A DNA stretch of 64,000 bases from JANSXG01 sp024743075 (GCA_042140185.1 CP159477.1:1178001-1242000); one strand, 5' to 3'; shown: positions 18,368-28,041, counted from the first letter of the stretch. Translations and numbers: made by a program. Notes: generated from the sequence alone by a model not told the origin.

Positions 18368-20473
18368 ATGGACCTTTCCAAAGTACGCAATATCGGTATC
18401 TGCGCTCACATCGACGCCGGCAAGACGACCGTCACCGAGCGCATCCTGTACTACACCGGTAAGAGCCACAAGCTCGGTGAGGTCCACGAAGGTACGGCGA
18501 CGATGGACTTCCTCCAGGAAGAACAGGAGCGCGGCATCACGATCCAGTCGGCGGCGACCACCTGCCCGTGGACTCGATTCGATGTCGAGTACCAGATCAA
18601 CCTGATCGACACCCCCGGCCACGTGGACTTCACCATCGAGGTCGAGCGTTCGATGCGTGTGCTCGATGGCGCGGTCGCGGTGTTCGACGGCAAGGAGGGC
18701 GTCGAAGCCCAGTCCGAAACCGTCTGGCGCCAGGCCGACCGTTACCGCGTCCCGCGTCTGTGCTTCATCAACAAGATGGACAAGATCGGTGCCGACTGGG
18801 AGTTCAGCTTCAACTCGATCCGCGAGCGTCTCGGCGCGAACCCCGTCGCCATGCAGATCCCGATCGGATCGGGCCACGAACTCGAAGGCATCGTCGACCT
18901 GCTTCTCATGAAGGCGTACTACTTCGATGTGGAATCGATGGGCGCGAAGGTCGAAGAGAGGGAGATCCCGGATTCCGTGAAGGAGCTCGCCCTGAAGCAC
19001 CGTCAGGAAATGATCGACCAGGCGTGCAACTTCGATGACGACCTGATGGAGAAGGTGCTCAACGACGAGACGCCGACCAACGAAGAGATCCGCGCCGCGA
19101 TCCGCAAGGGCTGTATCGCCCGCGAGTGCAACCCGGTCTTCACCGGTTCGGCTCTGAAGAACATCGGTGTGCAGCGCCTCATCGATGGTGTGGTGGATTA
19201 CCTCCCCGCGCCGATCGAGGTCCCCGAGGTTACCGGCACCAACCCGCGCGACCCCGAAGAGAAGCTCAGCCGCCCCCACACCGTGGATGCGCCGCTGTCT
19301 GCCCTGGTGTTCAAGGTCGTCCCCGACCAGCACGGCGACCTGACCTACGTGCGCATCTACTCGGGCAAGCTCGAGAAAGGCACGCGCGTGCTCAACCCCG
19401 GCAACGGCAAGCGCGAGATCGCGTCGCGCATGTTCGAGATGCATGCCAAGGACCGCAAGCAGCTTGACGCGGCGACCGCCGGGTCGATCGTTGCGGTGGT
19501 CGGCCTCAAGGACTCCATCACCGGTGACACGCTTTGCAGCCCTGATGAGCCCATCATCCTCGAGCGTATGACCTTCCCCGACCCGGTTATCTCGATGTCC
19601 ATCGAGCCGGCGACCGCCGATGACAAGCGCAAGCTCGGTGATGCTCTGGTCAAGATCCGTCGTGAGGATCCGTCCTTCCGCTCGGAGTACAACGAGGAAA
19701 CCGGCCAGACCATCATCGCGGGCATGGGCGAGCTTCACCTTGAGATCATCAAGAACAAGCTCACGCGTGACGAGAAGATCAACGTCGAGGTCGGCAAGCC
19801 GCAGGTCGCGTACCGCGAGTCGATCACGGGCAGCGCCAAGGACGTCCGCGGCAAGTTCGTGAAGCAGACCGGTGGTCGCGGTCAGTTCGGTGACGTGACG
19901 ATCCATCTGGAGCCGTTTACCGCCGAGCAGGCTGCCGAGGCCGAACTGAACTTCAACGACAGCGTTGCGTTCGAGAACAAGATCGTTGGCGGTTCGATCC
20001 CCAAGGAGTTTATCCCCTCCGTCGAGGCCGGTATCCGCGCCACGGCGAAGTCGGGCGTGCTCATCGGCTTCCCGCTGATCAACATCAAGGCAACGCTGGT
20101 GGACGGTTCGTACCACCCGGTCGACTCGTCGCAGGTCGCGTTCGAGCAGGCCGCCCGTCTGGCCCTGACCGACGCCTGCTCCAAGGCCAAGGTCACGCTG
20201 CTCGAGCCGATCATGAAGGTGGCGATCACCACTCCGGACGAGTACTTCGGTAACGTCACCGGCGACCTGTCGGGTCGTCGCGGCATGATCGTGAACACTG
20301 AGAAGCGCGGCAACGCCCAGATCATCACCGCCGAGGTTCCGCTGTCGGAGATGTTCGGCTACACGACGACGCTGCGTTCGATGAGCCAGGGTCGCGCGAC
20401 GTCCAGCATGGAGCCGCTGGAGTACCGCCCGATGCCGCCGAACCTGGTCAAGGAAGTCGTCGACGCCCGCTGA
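18368..20473 (+). CDS. fusA: Elongation factor G
   Basis: This 701-residue GTPase moves tRNA and mRNA through the ribosome. G1 is AHIDAGKTT, switch regions include RGITIQSAATTC, G3 is DTPGH, and G4 is NKMD. Domains II-V follow, including the domain IV segment GKFVKQTGGRGQFGDV. It ends with MEPLEYRPMPPNLVKEVVDAR. The start at ATG 18368 is set by the conserved MDLSKVRNIGICAHIDAGKT; the frame extending back 85 codons is leader. No rpsL, rpsG or tuf is adjacent. The sequence looks like a canonical translocase rather than a diverged paralogue. Confidence 0.97.
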   Translation: MDLSKVRNIGICAHIDAGKTTVTERILYYTGKSHKLGEVHEGTATMDFLQEEQERGITIQSAATTCPWTRFDVEYQINLIDTPGHVDFTIEVERSMRVLDGAVAVFDGKEGVEAQSETVWRQADRYRVPRLCFINKMDKIGADWEFSFNSIRERLGANPVAMQIPIGSGHELEGIVDLLLMKAYYFDVESMGAKVEEREIPDSVKELALKHRQEMIDQACNFDDDLMEKVLNDETPTNEEIRAAIRKGCIARECNPVFTGSALKNIGVQRLIDGVVDYLPAPIEVPEVTGTNPRDPEEKLSRPHTVDAPLSALVFKVVPDQHGDLTYVRIYSGKLEKGTRVLNPGNGKREIASRMFEMHAKDRKQLDAATAGSIVAVVGLKDSITGDTLCSPDEPIILERMTFPDPVISMSIEPATADDKRKLGDALVKIRREDPSFRSEYNEETGQTIIAGMGELHLEIIKNKLTRDEKINVEVGKPQVAYRESITGSAKDVRGKFVKQTGGRGQFGDVTIHLEPFTAEQAAEAELNFNDSVAFENKIVGGSIPKEFIPSVEAGIRATAKSGVLIGFPLINIKATLVDGSYHPVDSSQVAFEQAARLALTDACSKAKVTLLEPIMKVAITTPDEYFGNVTGDLSGRRGMIVNTEKRGNAQIITAEVPLSEMFGYTTTLRSMSQGRATSSMEPLEYRPMPPNLVKEVVDAR

Positions 20474-20504
20474 TCGGGTCGGCGGAGTTCTGCAAGTCCA
20501 TTGA

Positions 20505-20541
20505 AGGGGCTTCCCGATTGCTCGGGGAGCCCTTATTTTGT
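20505..20541 (+). terminator. Intrinsic terminator of fusA
   Basis: An 11-bp stem (GGGCTTCCCGA, loop TTGC, TCGGGGAGCCC with one G-T pair) is followed by TTATTTTGTT, 33 nt past the fusA stop. It argues against starting the next gene before about 20545. Confidence 0.85.
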
Positions 20542-20707
20542 TGGTATGGGCCACGCGTCGCGCAACTTCCGTCGAGATCCGGTGAGGTATGTGCTGTCGA
20601 TGTTCTGGTATGGCCAGGATCGGGAGATCAGTGACCACGCTGGCGAGGTCTGTCAATGTTTCTCGCCGTCCGTGTTCGGTATGGGCAAGAACGCTGGCAC
20701 AGGCGCG

Positions 20708-21094
20708 ATGACTCGGTCGGAGTATCGCTCGTTCGTTCGTGGACTGCGGAGTCGCCACATTGAGAGCTTCGTCACGAAGGCTGTTGGCGTGCTCGCAGCG
20801 CTCTTCGCGATTCGGATCGGGACGGAGGCGGTCACGCAGCTCGCGGCTCTCGGGATGAAGGTTGAGGCGTTTTTGCGACTCGCGTGTGCGATCGCGATGG
20901 CAGTCTTTGCGGTGTATTGCTTCACTTGTCCCGGAATCAGGCGAGACAAGTTGCGAGCCGAACTTCTCCGAGCGGGCCGGTGCGCGAGCTGCGCGTTTGA
21001 CCTTACCGCGCTCCCGCCGGCTTCCGACGGATTCGTCCGTTGTCCGGAGTGCAGCGCGCGGTGGCGCGCCACTCCGCAAGCGTCCACCGCCTAG
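20708..21094 (+). CDS. Zinc-ribbon protein with two transmembrane helices
   Basis: This protein is about 128 residues long. Two hydrophobic helices (SFVTKAVGVLAALFAIRIG and LRLACAIAMAVFAVYCFTC) precede a cytoplasmic C-terminal zinc ribbon with cysteines at about 92, 95, 112 and 115 (CASCAFDL...CPECSARW). Start choice is uncertain: ATG 20708, 20681 and 20546 share the frame and none has a strong ribosome-binding site. Upstream residues look less protein-like, so I prefer 20708. Function is unknown. It ends 29 nt before the corrinoid adenosyltransferase. Confidence 0.6.
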   Translation: MTRSEYRSFVRGLRSRHIESFVTKAVGVLAALFAIRIGTEAVTQLAALGMKVEAFLRLACAIAMAVFAVYCFTCPGIRRDKLRAELLRAGRCASCAFDLTALPPASDGFVRCPECSARWRATPQASTA

Positions 21095-21123
21095 ACTCTT
21101 CAAACCCCACCGGAGGAGCGATC

Positions 21124-21744
21124 GTGGTCCGACTCTCGAAGATCTACACCAAGACCGGCGACAACGGGCAGACCATGCTCGGCGACGGTTCGATGACGCC
21201 GAAGGAGTCGCTGCGGGTCGAGGCCTACGGCGAGGTCGATGAGGCCAATGCGACGCTCGGGATCGCGATCGCTCGCATCCGGTCGATGTCGGGCGACGAG
21301 CCCGGGGCGATGGCGGAACTCTTGACCTCGGTCCAGCACGACCTGTTCGACTGCGGGGCGGACCTCTGCGTGCCGCGGCGAGCGGATGAGCCGTCGGAGG
21401 GCGAGAAGGGCGCGAAGTTGCGCATCGTGCAGCATCAGGTCGATCGGCTGGAGCAGCGGATCGATTCGTACAACGAGCGACTGAAGCCGCTGAACTCCTT
21501 CGTTCTGCCCGGCGGGACGCAGGCCTCGGCGGATCTGCATCTGGCTCGGACGGTGACGCGCCGGGCCGAGCGGGCGGTCGCGGCCCTGCTCCACGCCGAG
21601 CCGAACGCGGTGAACTCCCTGGCGATGGTGTACCTCAACCGGCTCTCGGACCTGCTCTTCGTGCTGGCCCGTATCGCGAACCTGCCTGAGTTCGGCGGCG
21701 ACGGCGATGTGCTGTGGGTTCCCGGCTCCTCACGCGACCGATAG
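21124..21744 (+). CDS. Corrinoid (cob(I)alamin) adenosyltransferase, PduO type
   Basis: This 206-residue cytoplasmic enzyme makes adenosylcobalamin from cob(I)alamin and ATP. It carries the N-terminal KIYTKTGDNGQTMLGDGSM ATP-binding motif, then VEAYGEVDEANATLGIAIA, and the helical RTVTRRAERAVAAL signature with the conserved Arg and Glu. NSLAMVYLNRLSDLLFVLAR closes the five-helix bundle. GTG 21124 is chosen for the GGAGGAG upstream; the longer frame would run into the preceding gene. No cobalamin-dependent enzyme is nearby. Confidence 0.95.
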   Translation: MVRLSKIYTKTGDNGQTMLGDGSMTPKESLRVEAYGEVDEANATLGIAIARIRSMSGDEPGAMAELLTSVQHDLFDCGADLCVPRRADEPSEGEKGAKLRIVQHQVDRLEQRIDSYNERLKPLNSFVLPGGTQASADLHLARTVTRRAERAVAALLHAEPNAVNSLAMVYLNRLSDLLFVLARIANLPEFGGDGDVLWVPGSSRDR

Positions 21745-21813
21745 ATCAGCGATCAAGACATCTCAGGGCCGGGCCGTCGGTGGTACCCTAGACGCAGAAG
21801 GGGACACGCTGGC

Positions 21814-23451
21814 GTGACATCGACATTCACGACCGAGTTCGGACACGAGTACGAGCAGGAGCGCGGGCGCTGGCTGCGTCGGCGGTTTCTGTGGTACGCG
21901 GGCGTGTCGATCGGGCTGAACCTGATCGGGCTGCTGTTCAGCACGGCGCTGGTCGTCTTCATTCTGGCCACGGGCGTGACGCTTTCGGTCGAGTCCGTCG
22001 ACGGAGGCACCGACCTTTCGGTCGAGACCGGCATAACGGAGGACGGTCTCGACCCTACGAGTGACGGGCTGGTCCCGGTCGATGGTGCGGTGCAGGGCAC
22101 CGACGGCGACGATGCGACGGAAACGGGCGCGGGCAGCCCGGAGCAGCGTCGGGCGCTGGGATTCCGAGGGGCGCTGGTGCAGCAGTTGGCTTCGATTCCG
22201 GCTCTGCTTATCGCGATCGTGCTGTATTACAACGCGTTCCGTCGGGTCAAGCGGAGTTCCATGTCTCGAGACGAGCTGCTGTCGCTCGTGTCCCGACTCA
22301 TCATTTACGCTGGTGCCGCCGGAACGGTGTGTCTGATCATCGGATTCGAGTCGCTCAAGTGGATCGCGCCGGACGACTATCAAGCATTGAAAGAGGTGGG
22401 TTTCGCTCGCGAAACGGGGCGTGCGGCGCTGATCGGCGTGATGCTGTCGCACTTCCTGGCGTCGCTGTTTCTGCCATGGACACCCCGGGAATCGCTTCGC
22501 CCCATCCTGCCGCTGGCGCTGCTGAACTTCGGCGTCGCGGTGTTCTACTCATGGAGCGAGCCGCAGGGCATCGCGGTCGCGATCCTGCTTTCCTTGCTGA
22601 TCGCGGTGCCCGGTCTGGCGGTGTGCTGGCTGCGGACGTCGAGGTTCCGCTCGAAGTTCCACTTCAAGATGGTTACTCGCCGGTACGGCGAAATGAAAGA
22701 TGAACTCGACGCGGCGCGGCAGATCCACGACGCGATGTTTCCTGCGCCGATCGAGGACGGGCCGATCCACATGCGATACGCCTATGAGCCGATGCGTCAG
22801 ATCGGTGGCGACTACCTCTTCGCCCATCGGGTGAGCACGGGTGTCGGCGAGAGCCGCGGGCTCATGGTGGTCCTGATCGATGTGACGGGGCACGGCATCA
22901 CGGCTGCGCTCACTGTGAACCGGTTGCAGGGGGAGATCGAGCGGCAGGTCAGCATGAACCGAGCGGTATCGCCGGGCAAGGTGCTCAGCGAACTCAACGA
23001 CTATCTGCATCACACACTCGCGGCGCATTCCGTGTACGCCACGGCGATGGTGATGAAGTTCGACCCGGACGAACAGACGGTCGTCTGGGCTTCTGCAGGA
23101 CACCCACCGGGCTTCATCTGCACGCTCGACGGCAATATTCGCGCGGTGGAATCCACGACGATCGTGCTCGGTGCGACTCGTGGCGAGCACTTCACGGGCA
23201 TCGAGGAAACATTGCCCTTTCGCGAGGGTGACACGCTGCTCGCGTACACCGACGGCGCGATCGAGGCGAAGAACATCGACGGACGCATGCTGCGCATCGA
23301 GGGTGTGGAGAAGTTCCTCGCCGGTCACTGCAAAGCCGAGCAGCGAGAGAGGAACCTGCCGGCGGCGCTTCTGGAGTATGTCCACGGGTTCCGAGCCGGA
23401 CCCGCGCAGGATGACTCGCTGATCGTCGAGATCCACCAGCCGTTGAAGTGA
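21814..23451 (+). CDS. Membrane-bound SpoIIE-type protein phosphatase
   Basis: This 545-residue protein starts at GTG 21814. The N-terminal 270 residues contain about five to six transmembrane helices, with a long hydrophilic loop (about 55-110) rich in Gly, Asp and Glu. A short linker helix (MKDELDAARQIHDAMFPAP) leads to a PP2C/SpoIIE domain, with metal-binding motifs RQIGGDYLF, VVLIDVTGHGITAAL, LAYTDGAIEAKN and QDDSLIVEI. Such enzymes dephosphorylate anti-sigma antagonists in partner-switching pathways. No antagonist or RsbW-like kinase is adjacent, so the target is unknown. A TACCCT hexamer around 21784 may be the -10. Confidence 0.92.
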   Translation: MTSTFTTEFGHEYEQERGRWLRRRFLWYAGVSIGLNLIGLLFSTALVVFILATGVTLSVESVDGGTDLSVETGITEDGLDPTSDGLVPVDGAVQGTDGDDATETGAGSPEQRRALGFRGALVQQLASIPALLIAIVLYYNAFRRVKRSSMSRDELLSLVSRLIIYAGAAGTVCLIIGFESLKWIAPDDYQALKEVGFARETGRAALIGVMLSHFLASLFLPWTPRESLRPILPLALLNFGVAVFYSWSEPQGIAVAILLSLLIAVPGLAVCWLRTSRFRSKFHFKMVTRRYGEMKDELDAARQIHDAMFPAPIEDGPIHMRYAYEPMRQIGGDYLFAHRVSTGVGESRGLMVVLIDVTGHGITAALTVNRLQGEIERQVSMNRAVSPGKVLSELNDYLHHTLAAHSVYATAMVMKFDPDEQTVVWASAGHPPGFICTLDGNIRAVESTTIVLGATRGEHFTGIEETLPFREGDTLLAYTDGAIEAKNIDGRMLRIEGVEKFLAGHCKAEQRERNLPAALLEYVHGFRAGPAQDDSLIVEIHQPLK

Positions 23452-23457
23452 AGCCGG

Positions 23458-24285
23458 TCAGGCTCCGACGATGTCTGGCAGGTTCCACATATCTGCGGTG
23501 AGGTTCTCGTGACCGTCGTCGGTGACGAGAATATCCGCCTCATAGTGGACGCTGAGCGAGCCGTCGGCGCTGAAGATCGGCCAGCGCTTCCGATCCTGCT
23601 TTGTGCGACCGGTGCCGATGGCGAGCATGGGTTCGAGAGCCACAAGTATTCCGGGTTCCCAGCGACCGAACGCCTCGGGCCATTCGCCGGGATAGGTCGG
23701 GGCGACGTTCGCGATGTAGGGCGGCTCGTGCAGGCGCCGACCGTAGCCGTGGCCGCCGAGGCCTCGCACGCACTTGAAGCCGTACTCCTGCTCGACGACG
23801 GTCTGGACGGCGACCGCCCATTCGAGGAACTGCTTGCCGGGCGCGATCGTCTCGATACCTCGGCGGAGCGACTCCTTGCCGGCGCCCATGAGGTTGCGAG
23901 CCTGCTCGGAGGGGTAGGCTTCGACGGCGTAGGTCCACGCGGCGTCGCCGATCCAGCCTTTGTGCGAGACGCCGATGTCGATGGAAATCAGATCGCCGGG
24001 TTTGAGGGGCGTACGCGACATCGCGGCGGTGCCGTGGACGATGCAGTCGTTCACGCTGAGGCAGGCGTGGCTGGCGAAGGGTGGGAGGCCCCCGGCGCGG
24101 TAGCCGAGGAAGCAGCTCTTGCAGTCGAGGGAAGCGAGAGTGCGTGCGACCTCAGCATCGATCTCGGCGAGGGTCTGGCCGGCCTTGAGAAAGCTGCCGA
24201 GGTGTTCGTGGGTCTTGGAGACGCAGACCGCCGCAGCGCGGGCCCGCTCGGCGTCGGTTTCGTTGAGGGTAGGGATGCGTGACAT
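23458..24285 (-). CDS. map: Type I methionine aminopeptidase
   Basis: This 275-residue enzyme removes the starting methionine from new proteins. The five metal ligands are recognisable: Asp in LISIDIGVSHKGWIGD and the second Asp in GDAAWTY, His in RGLGGHGYGRRLHEPP, Glu in LVALEPMLAIG and Glu in VHYEADILV. The family-typical LSVNDCIVHG motif is present. The N-terminus lacks the SH3-like zinc extension of some longer forms. Its stop is 7 nt from the convergent phosphatase stop. A hut gene lies upstream in the same direction, 33 nt away. Confidence 0.95.
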   Translation of the reverse strand: MSRIPTLNETDAERARAAAVCVSKTHEHLGSFLKAGQTLAEIDAEVARTLASLDCKSCFLGYRAGGLPPFASHACLSVNDCIVHGTAAMSRTPLKPGDLISIDIGVSHKGWIGDAAWTYAVEAYPSEQARNLMGAGKESLRRGIETIAPGKQFLEWAVAVQTVVEQEYGFKCVRGLGGHGYGRRLHEPPYIANVAPTYPGEWPEAFGRWEPGILVALEPMLAIGTGRTKQDRKRWPIFSADGSLSVHYEADILVTDDGHENLTADMWNLPDIVGA

Positions 24286-24318
24286 GGACGCGACAGGGTA
24301 CCCGATTCGGCGAGGCTA

Positions 24319-25533
24319 TCAGGCCTGTGTGACGACCGGTTCGCCTGCGCACCAGACGGCGTCGACCGGGTTACCGCCGAATTCGTAGCCGAGTTGCCGT
24401 TCGTCGGCGTGGCGCAGGAGGATGAGGTCGGCTCGCAGGCCGACTGCGATGCGTCCGCGGTCCGCCAGGCCCAGCAGATCAGCGGCGTTTCGCGTGCAGG
24501 CGAGGATGGCCTCTGCGGCGGTGATGCCCAAATGACGCACGGCGAGCGCGATCGCGAAGGGCATGGACGAGGTCGGCGCTGAGCCGGGGTTGCAGTTGGT
24601 GGCGATGACGAGGCGCCCTCCGGCATCGAGAAAGGATCGTCCGTCGGCGAAGCGACCGTCGACGTGGAAGCCCGAGCAGGGGAGCATGACGCCGAAGGTG
24701 TCCGAGTCGGCGAGGCGGGTAAGTTCGTCGCTTGAGGTGGCCTCGAGGTGGTCGACGCTGAGGGCGTGGTGCTCGGCTGCCCAGCGGGTCATGCCGAGCT
24801 CGTTGAACTGGTCGCTGTGGATGCGCACGGGGTGGTCGAGGCTTCGTGCGCGCTCGAAGAGGCGCACAGTTTCGTCGAAGGTCCACGCGCCGGTCTCGCA
24901 GTACGCGTCGATGGCGATGCCGGGGAAGTCGGCGTGCACAGCGTCGAGCGTTTCGTGGATGGTCGTGTCGATGAAGGTGTCGCGGTCGGTGTCGGGGTCG
25001 ATCGCGTGGCCGATGCAGGCGGTGGGGATGACGTGGCCGGGCCAGTGGCTGGCCGCTTCGGCGATGGCACGGAGCATCTTGAGTTCGGCCTCGGTTGAGA
25101 GGCCGTAGCCGGACTTGATCTCGACGGCGGTGGTGCCCTCGCGGAGCATGTGGTTCAGACGGTCGAGCAGCGATTCGGCGAGCTCGGACTGGCTCGCACG
25201 ACGGACGGCGCGAACGGTGGACATGATCCCGCCGCCGGATTGGAGGATCTCGAGATAGGTTGCGCCGGCCTGCTTGCGCTCCCACTCGTCGAGGCGATCG
25301 CCGGCCCAGCAGGTGTGGGTGTGGGCGTCGATGAAGGCGGGCATGAGCACGCGTCCGGCGGCGTCGAGCGTCTTCACGCCCGCGGGCGCGTTGGCTTTGG
25401 CGGTCGGTCCGACGGCGCGGATGCTGCCGTCGTCGATGAGCACATCGGCGTGGTCGACAGCGCCGAGGTCGCTGGCGGCGTTCGAGCCGTCGAGGGTGAG
25501 AACGCGAGCGTTGGTGATGAGGGTTGCGGTCAT
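24319..25533 (-). CDS. hutI: Imidazolonepropionase
   Basis: This 404-residue amidohydrolase opens the ring of imidazolone-5-propionate to give N-formimino-glutamate, the third step of histidine breakdown. The HxH motif is in FIDAHTHTCWAGDR. HutI-specific segments include SGGGIMSTV, EIKSGYGLSTEAELKMLR, IHSDQFNELG, a downstream His in SVDHLEA, and TNCNPGSAPTSSM. ATG 25533 overlaps the upstream hutG stop by 4 nt, so the two are translationally coupled. Confidence 0.96.
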   Translation of the reverse strand: MTATLITNARVLTLDGSNAASDLGAVDHADVLIDDGSIRAVGPTAKANAPAGVKTLDAAGRVLMPAFIDAHTHTCWAGDRLDEWERKQAGATYLEILQSGGGIMSTVRAVRRASQSELAESLLDRLNHMLREGTTAVEIKSGYGLSTEAELKMLRAIAEAASHWPGHVIPTACIGHAIDPDTDRDTFIDTTIHETLDAVHADFPGIAIDAYCETGAWTFDETVRLFERARSLDHPVRIHSDQFNELGMTRWAAEHHALSVDHLEATSSDELTRLADSDTFGVMLPCSGFHVDGRFADGRSFLDAGGRLVIATNCNPGSAPTSSMPFAIALAVRHLGITAAEAILACTRNAADLLGLADRGRIAVGLRADLILLRHADERQLGYEFGGNPVDAVWCAGEPVVTQA

Positions 25534-26525
25534 GGCGTGGTTCGCCTCTCGAAGCCGGCGAGGAAGTGGGCGAAAAGCAGGGCGGCGATGCGCGCCGTGC
25601 GCCCGTCGTCGTGCGTCGGGCTGAGTTCCATGATGTCGAAGTGCCGCACCATCGGGTTCGATCCGGCTTGTTCGGCGACCGATGCGGCGATGGCCGGGGT
25701 GACGCCCATTGGATTGACCGCCGAGACGCCGGGGACGCACGAGCCGTCGAGTGAGTCGAGGTCGATGGTGACGAAGCCTGGCTCGCCGGAGCCGAACGCG
25801 TGCTCGAATGCACGCTCAACCTCGATCTTTGGATCAGACAGGAGACGGTCGATCGTGACGAGGTGGCTGTGGCGGGCGGTCAGGTACTCGATGTGCTCGC
25901 GCGAGTTGTTGAAGCGACCGATGCCGAGCTCGACGAAGCGTGCCGGATCCATGAGACCCCGCTCGATGAGCTGACGGAAGGGCATGCCGGACCCGGTGGT
26001 TTCGCGGACATCGAGGTGGGGGTCGAGGTTGAGGCCACCGAGTCGGGCGCCGGGTGATTGGGACTGGAGGTGACGCGCGACGCCGCGTGCGAAGGCGAAT
26101 GTGCCGTCGTGCCCGCCGCCGATGCCGACGGTGACGAAGCCGGCTTCGTGGAGTGCCTGGACGGCTGCGGACGCGCGGTCGTGGGTTTCGTGCAGGCGCG
26201 ATTCGGGGTCGGGGTGATCGGAGCAGATGATGTCGCCGCAGTCGAAGAAGCGGGACGAGAGGGTACGCCCGGTTTCGGCGTCGAACGGGTTGCCGAAGCG
26301 TGCGAGGGCGGCGCGGAAAGCGGTCGGGCCTCCGGACGCGCCGGGGCGACCGTTGTTAAGTGCCACGCCGGTGTCGTCAGGGAGTCCGATGAGGGCGATG
26401 GGGGCTGGGAGGTGGGTCGTGGCCTGCGCTTCGCTTAGATCACGCCACTCGACGTTGAGTTCACCCGCGACGCTTCCGCGGCGGATGTCGGGCCAGTCGC
26501 CGGGATGTGTGTATGGAATCTGCAC
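25530..26525 (-). CDS. hutG: Formimidoylglutamase (arginase/agmatinase family)
   Basis: This 331-residue protein belongs to the ureohydrolase fold. Mn-binding motifs are GGGHDGTFAFARG, LNLDPHLDVRE and FVTIDLDSLDGSCVPGV. GMPFRQLI and ALNNGRPGASGGP fit formimidoylglutamase better than arginase. It would hydrolyse N-formimino-glutamate to glutamate and formamide. It lies directly upstream of hutI and overlaps it by 4 nt, which supports the histidine-catabolism role. Confidence 0.92.
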   Translation of the reverse strand: MQIPYTHPGDWPDIRRGSVAGELNVEWRDLSEAQATTHLPAPIALIGLPDDTGVALNNGRPGASGGPTAFRAALARFGNPFDAETGRTLSSRFFDCGDIICSDHPDPESRLHETHDRASAAVQALHEAGFVTVGIGGGHDGTFAFARGVARHLQSQSPGARLGGLNLDPHLDVRETTGSGMPFRQLIERGLMDPARFVELGIGRFNNSREHIEYLTARHSHLVTIDRLLSDPKIEVERAFEHAFGSGEPGFVTIDLDSLDGSCVPGVSAVNPMGVTPAIAASVAEQAGSNPMVRHFDIMELSPTHDDGRTARIAALLFAHFLAGFERRTTP

Positions 26526-26546
26526 GCGAGCAGTATCGCCGGTCGG

Positions 26547-27313
26547 TCAGGAATCATCCAGTTGGCCGAATTCGTCCATGATCTGCGGCAGGATCTCGCC
26601 GCTGGGGCCATGGGCAGCGCAATCGACGATCTCGCTGATGGGCGTCGGGTCCCGGTTGATCTCAACGGTCTTCGCCCCGACGGCGCGGGCGACCTCGATG
26701 AAGCTCGCGGCGGGCTGGACGGTGGCGCTGGTCCCGACGCTCAGAAACAGGTCGCAGCGCTCCAGAGCGTCGAAGGTTTCGGCGAGGGCCGGTTCCGGGA
26801 GCATTTCGCCGAACCAGACGACGCATGGGCGCATCAGCCCGCCGTGCTCGGAGTGGATCGGGAAGACCTCGAAGGAGAGATCGTCGAGCGGCTTCTCGGC
26901 GCCGGTTTTCGTGCAGCGCCAGCGGAGGATCGTGCCGTGAATCTCGACGACGCGCTTCGATCCGCGCGCTGGTGCAGTCCGTCGACGTTCTGGGTGACGA
27001 CGGTCATCGATCGATCGCGTGTGGCAAGGCGTTGCTCGAGGCAAGCGAGGGCGTGGTGACCGGGGTTCGGCTCGACATCGCGGGCCTTGGTGAATCGCCA
27101 GTGGTACCAGCGGGTGACGAGTTCGGGGTCCCGGTTGAACGCGGCGATGGTGGCCAGTTCCATCGGGTCGTACTTCGCCCACAGGCCTTCCTCGGGATCG
27201 CGGAAAGTCGCGAGGCCGCTCTCGGCGGAGATGCCGGCGCCGGTGAGAACGACGACGGAGCGGGCGTCGCTCAGCCAAGAGGCGATGCGCTGGATCGGTT
27301 CGTGCTGGTCCAC
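26547..27313 (-). CDS. cobB: Sir2-family NAD-dependent deacylase, interrupted by an apparent 1-nt deletion
   Basis: From GTG 27313 the protein shows sirtuin motifs: VVVLTGAGISAESGLATFRD, the GLWAKYDP segment and VVTQNVDGLHQRA. After residue about 117 the frame turns to Ser/Arg-rich noise. The adjacent frame continues correctly as GSKRVVEIHGTILRWRCTKT and, further on, MRPCVVWFGEMLPE and FLSVGTSATVQPAASF, ending at 26547. Adding one G in GCGCGG near 26962-26964 joins them as 255 residues. The 767-nt span is one short of a multiple of three. Only one of the usual zinc cysteines is obvious (WRC), so the zinc site may be degenerate. The gene encodes a protein lysine deacylase if intact. Confidence 0.88.
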
Positions 27314-27334
27314 GCCGGAGCATACGCTTCACAC

Positions 27335-28041
27335 ATGAAACGGGCGTTCCTCAGAGCCGAGTGGCGTGATCTGATTCTGGCGAACTATGCCGTAGATCCG
27401 GCGCTGCTTGCTTCGCGTCTGCCGCCGGGTCTGGAGCCGGACCTGTTCGAGGGCGATGCCGTGTACAGCCTCGTGGGCTTCCGGTTTCTCAAGACGCGCG
27501 TGCTCGGTGTGAAGTGGCCGGGATTCGTGAACTTCCCGGAGATCAACCTGCGGTTCTATGTGCGCGAGCCGGAGAGCGGCGCCGGGGCGTGGTGTTCGTG
27601 CGCGAACTGGTCAGGAGCCGTTTCGTGGCGTCGGTGGCGCGTGGTCTGTACAACGAGCCGTACTCGAAGGCGCGGATCTCCGATCGGATTGAGCAGCGCG
27701 ACGGCGAACGTCTCGTCGAATATCAGTTCAAGATCGGTGATGCGCAAGGACGGATGAGCGTGGTTGCCGATGCGGAGGCGGTCGTTTCGCCGGAGACCTC
27801 GCCGGAGCACTGGTTCAAGGAGCACCAGTGGGGCTACGGAACGACGCGCGGCGGCAAACTGCTTCGGTACGAGGTTGAGCACCCCGTGTGGGCGTGCCAT
27901 CGGGTGCACGACTGGGACGTCGAGGTGGACTGGGGTCGGATCTACGGCGAGGCGTGGAGCGCGATGAACAGGGCGCGGCCGCTGAGCGTGATGCTGGCGC
28001 AGGGGTCGGCGATCAGTGTCGGGATGGCCTCGGTCAGTTGA
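27335..28041 (+). CDS. DUF2071 family protein, interrupted by an apparent 1-nt deletion
   Basis: From ATG 27335 the residues FLRAEWRDLILANYAVDPAL and FPEINLRFYVREP follow the DUF2071 pattern (a family of about 240 residues, function unknown, related to YqjF). After REPESGAG the frame breaks down. The adjacent frame resumes as GVVFVRELVRSRFVASVARG and runs to a stop at 28041. One extra G in the CCGGGG run near 27590 joins them into 235 residues; the span is 707 nt. A TACGCT hexamer ends 7 nt before ATG, so the mRNA may be leaderless. The end overlaps the convergent phosphatase-family gene by 8 nt. Confidence 0.85.

Noticed and set aside
18350..21103. A 917-codon open frame antisense to fusA
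   Set aside because: It is the mirror of high-GC fusA codons; it is rich in Arg, His, Asp and Val, has no recognisable domains, and fusA is certain.
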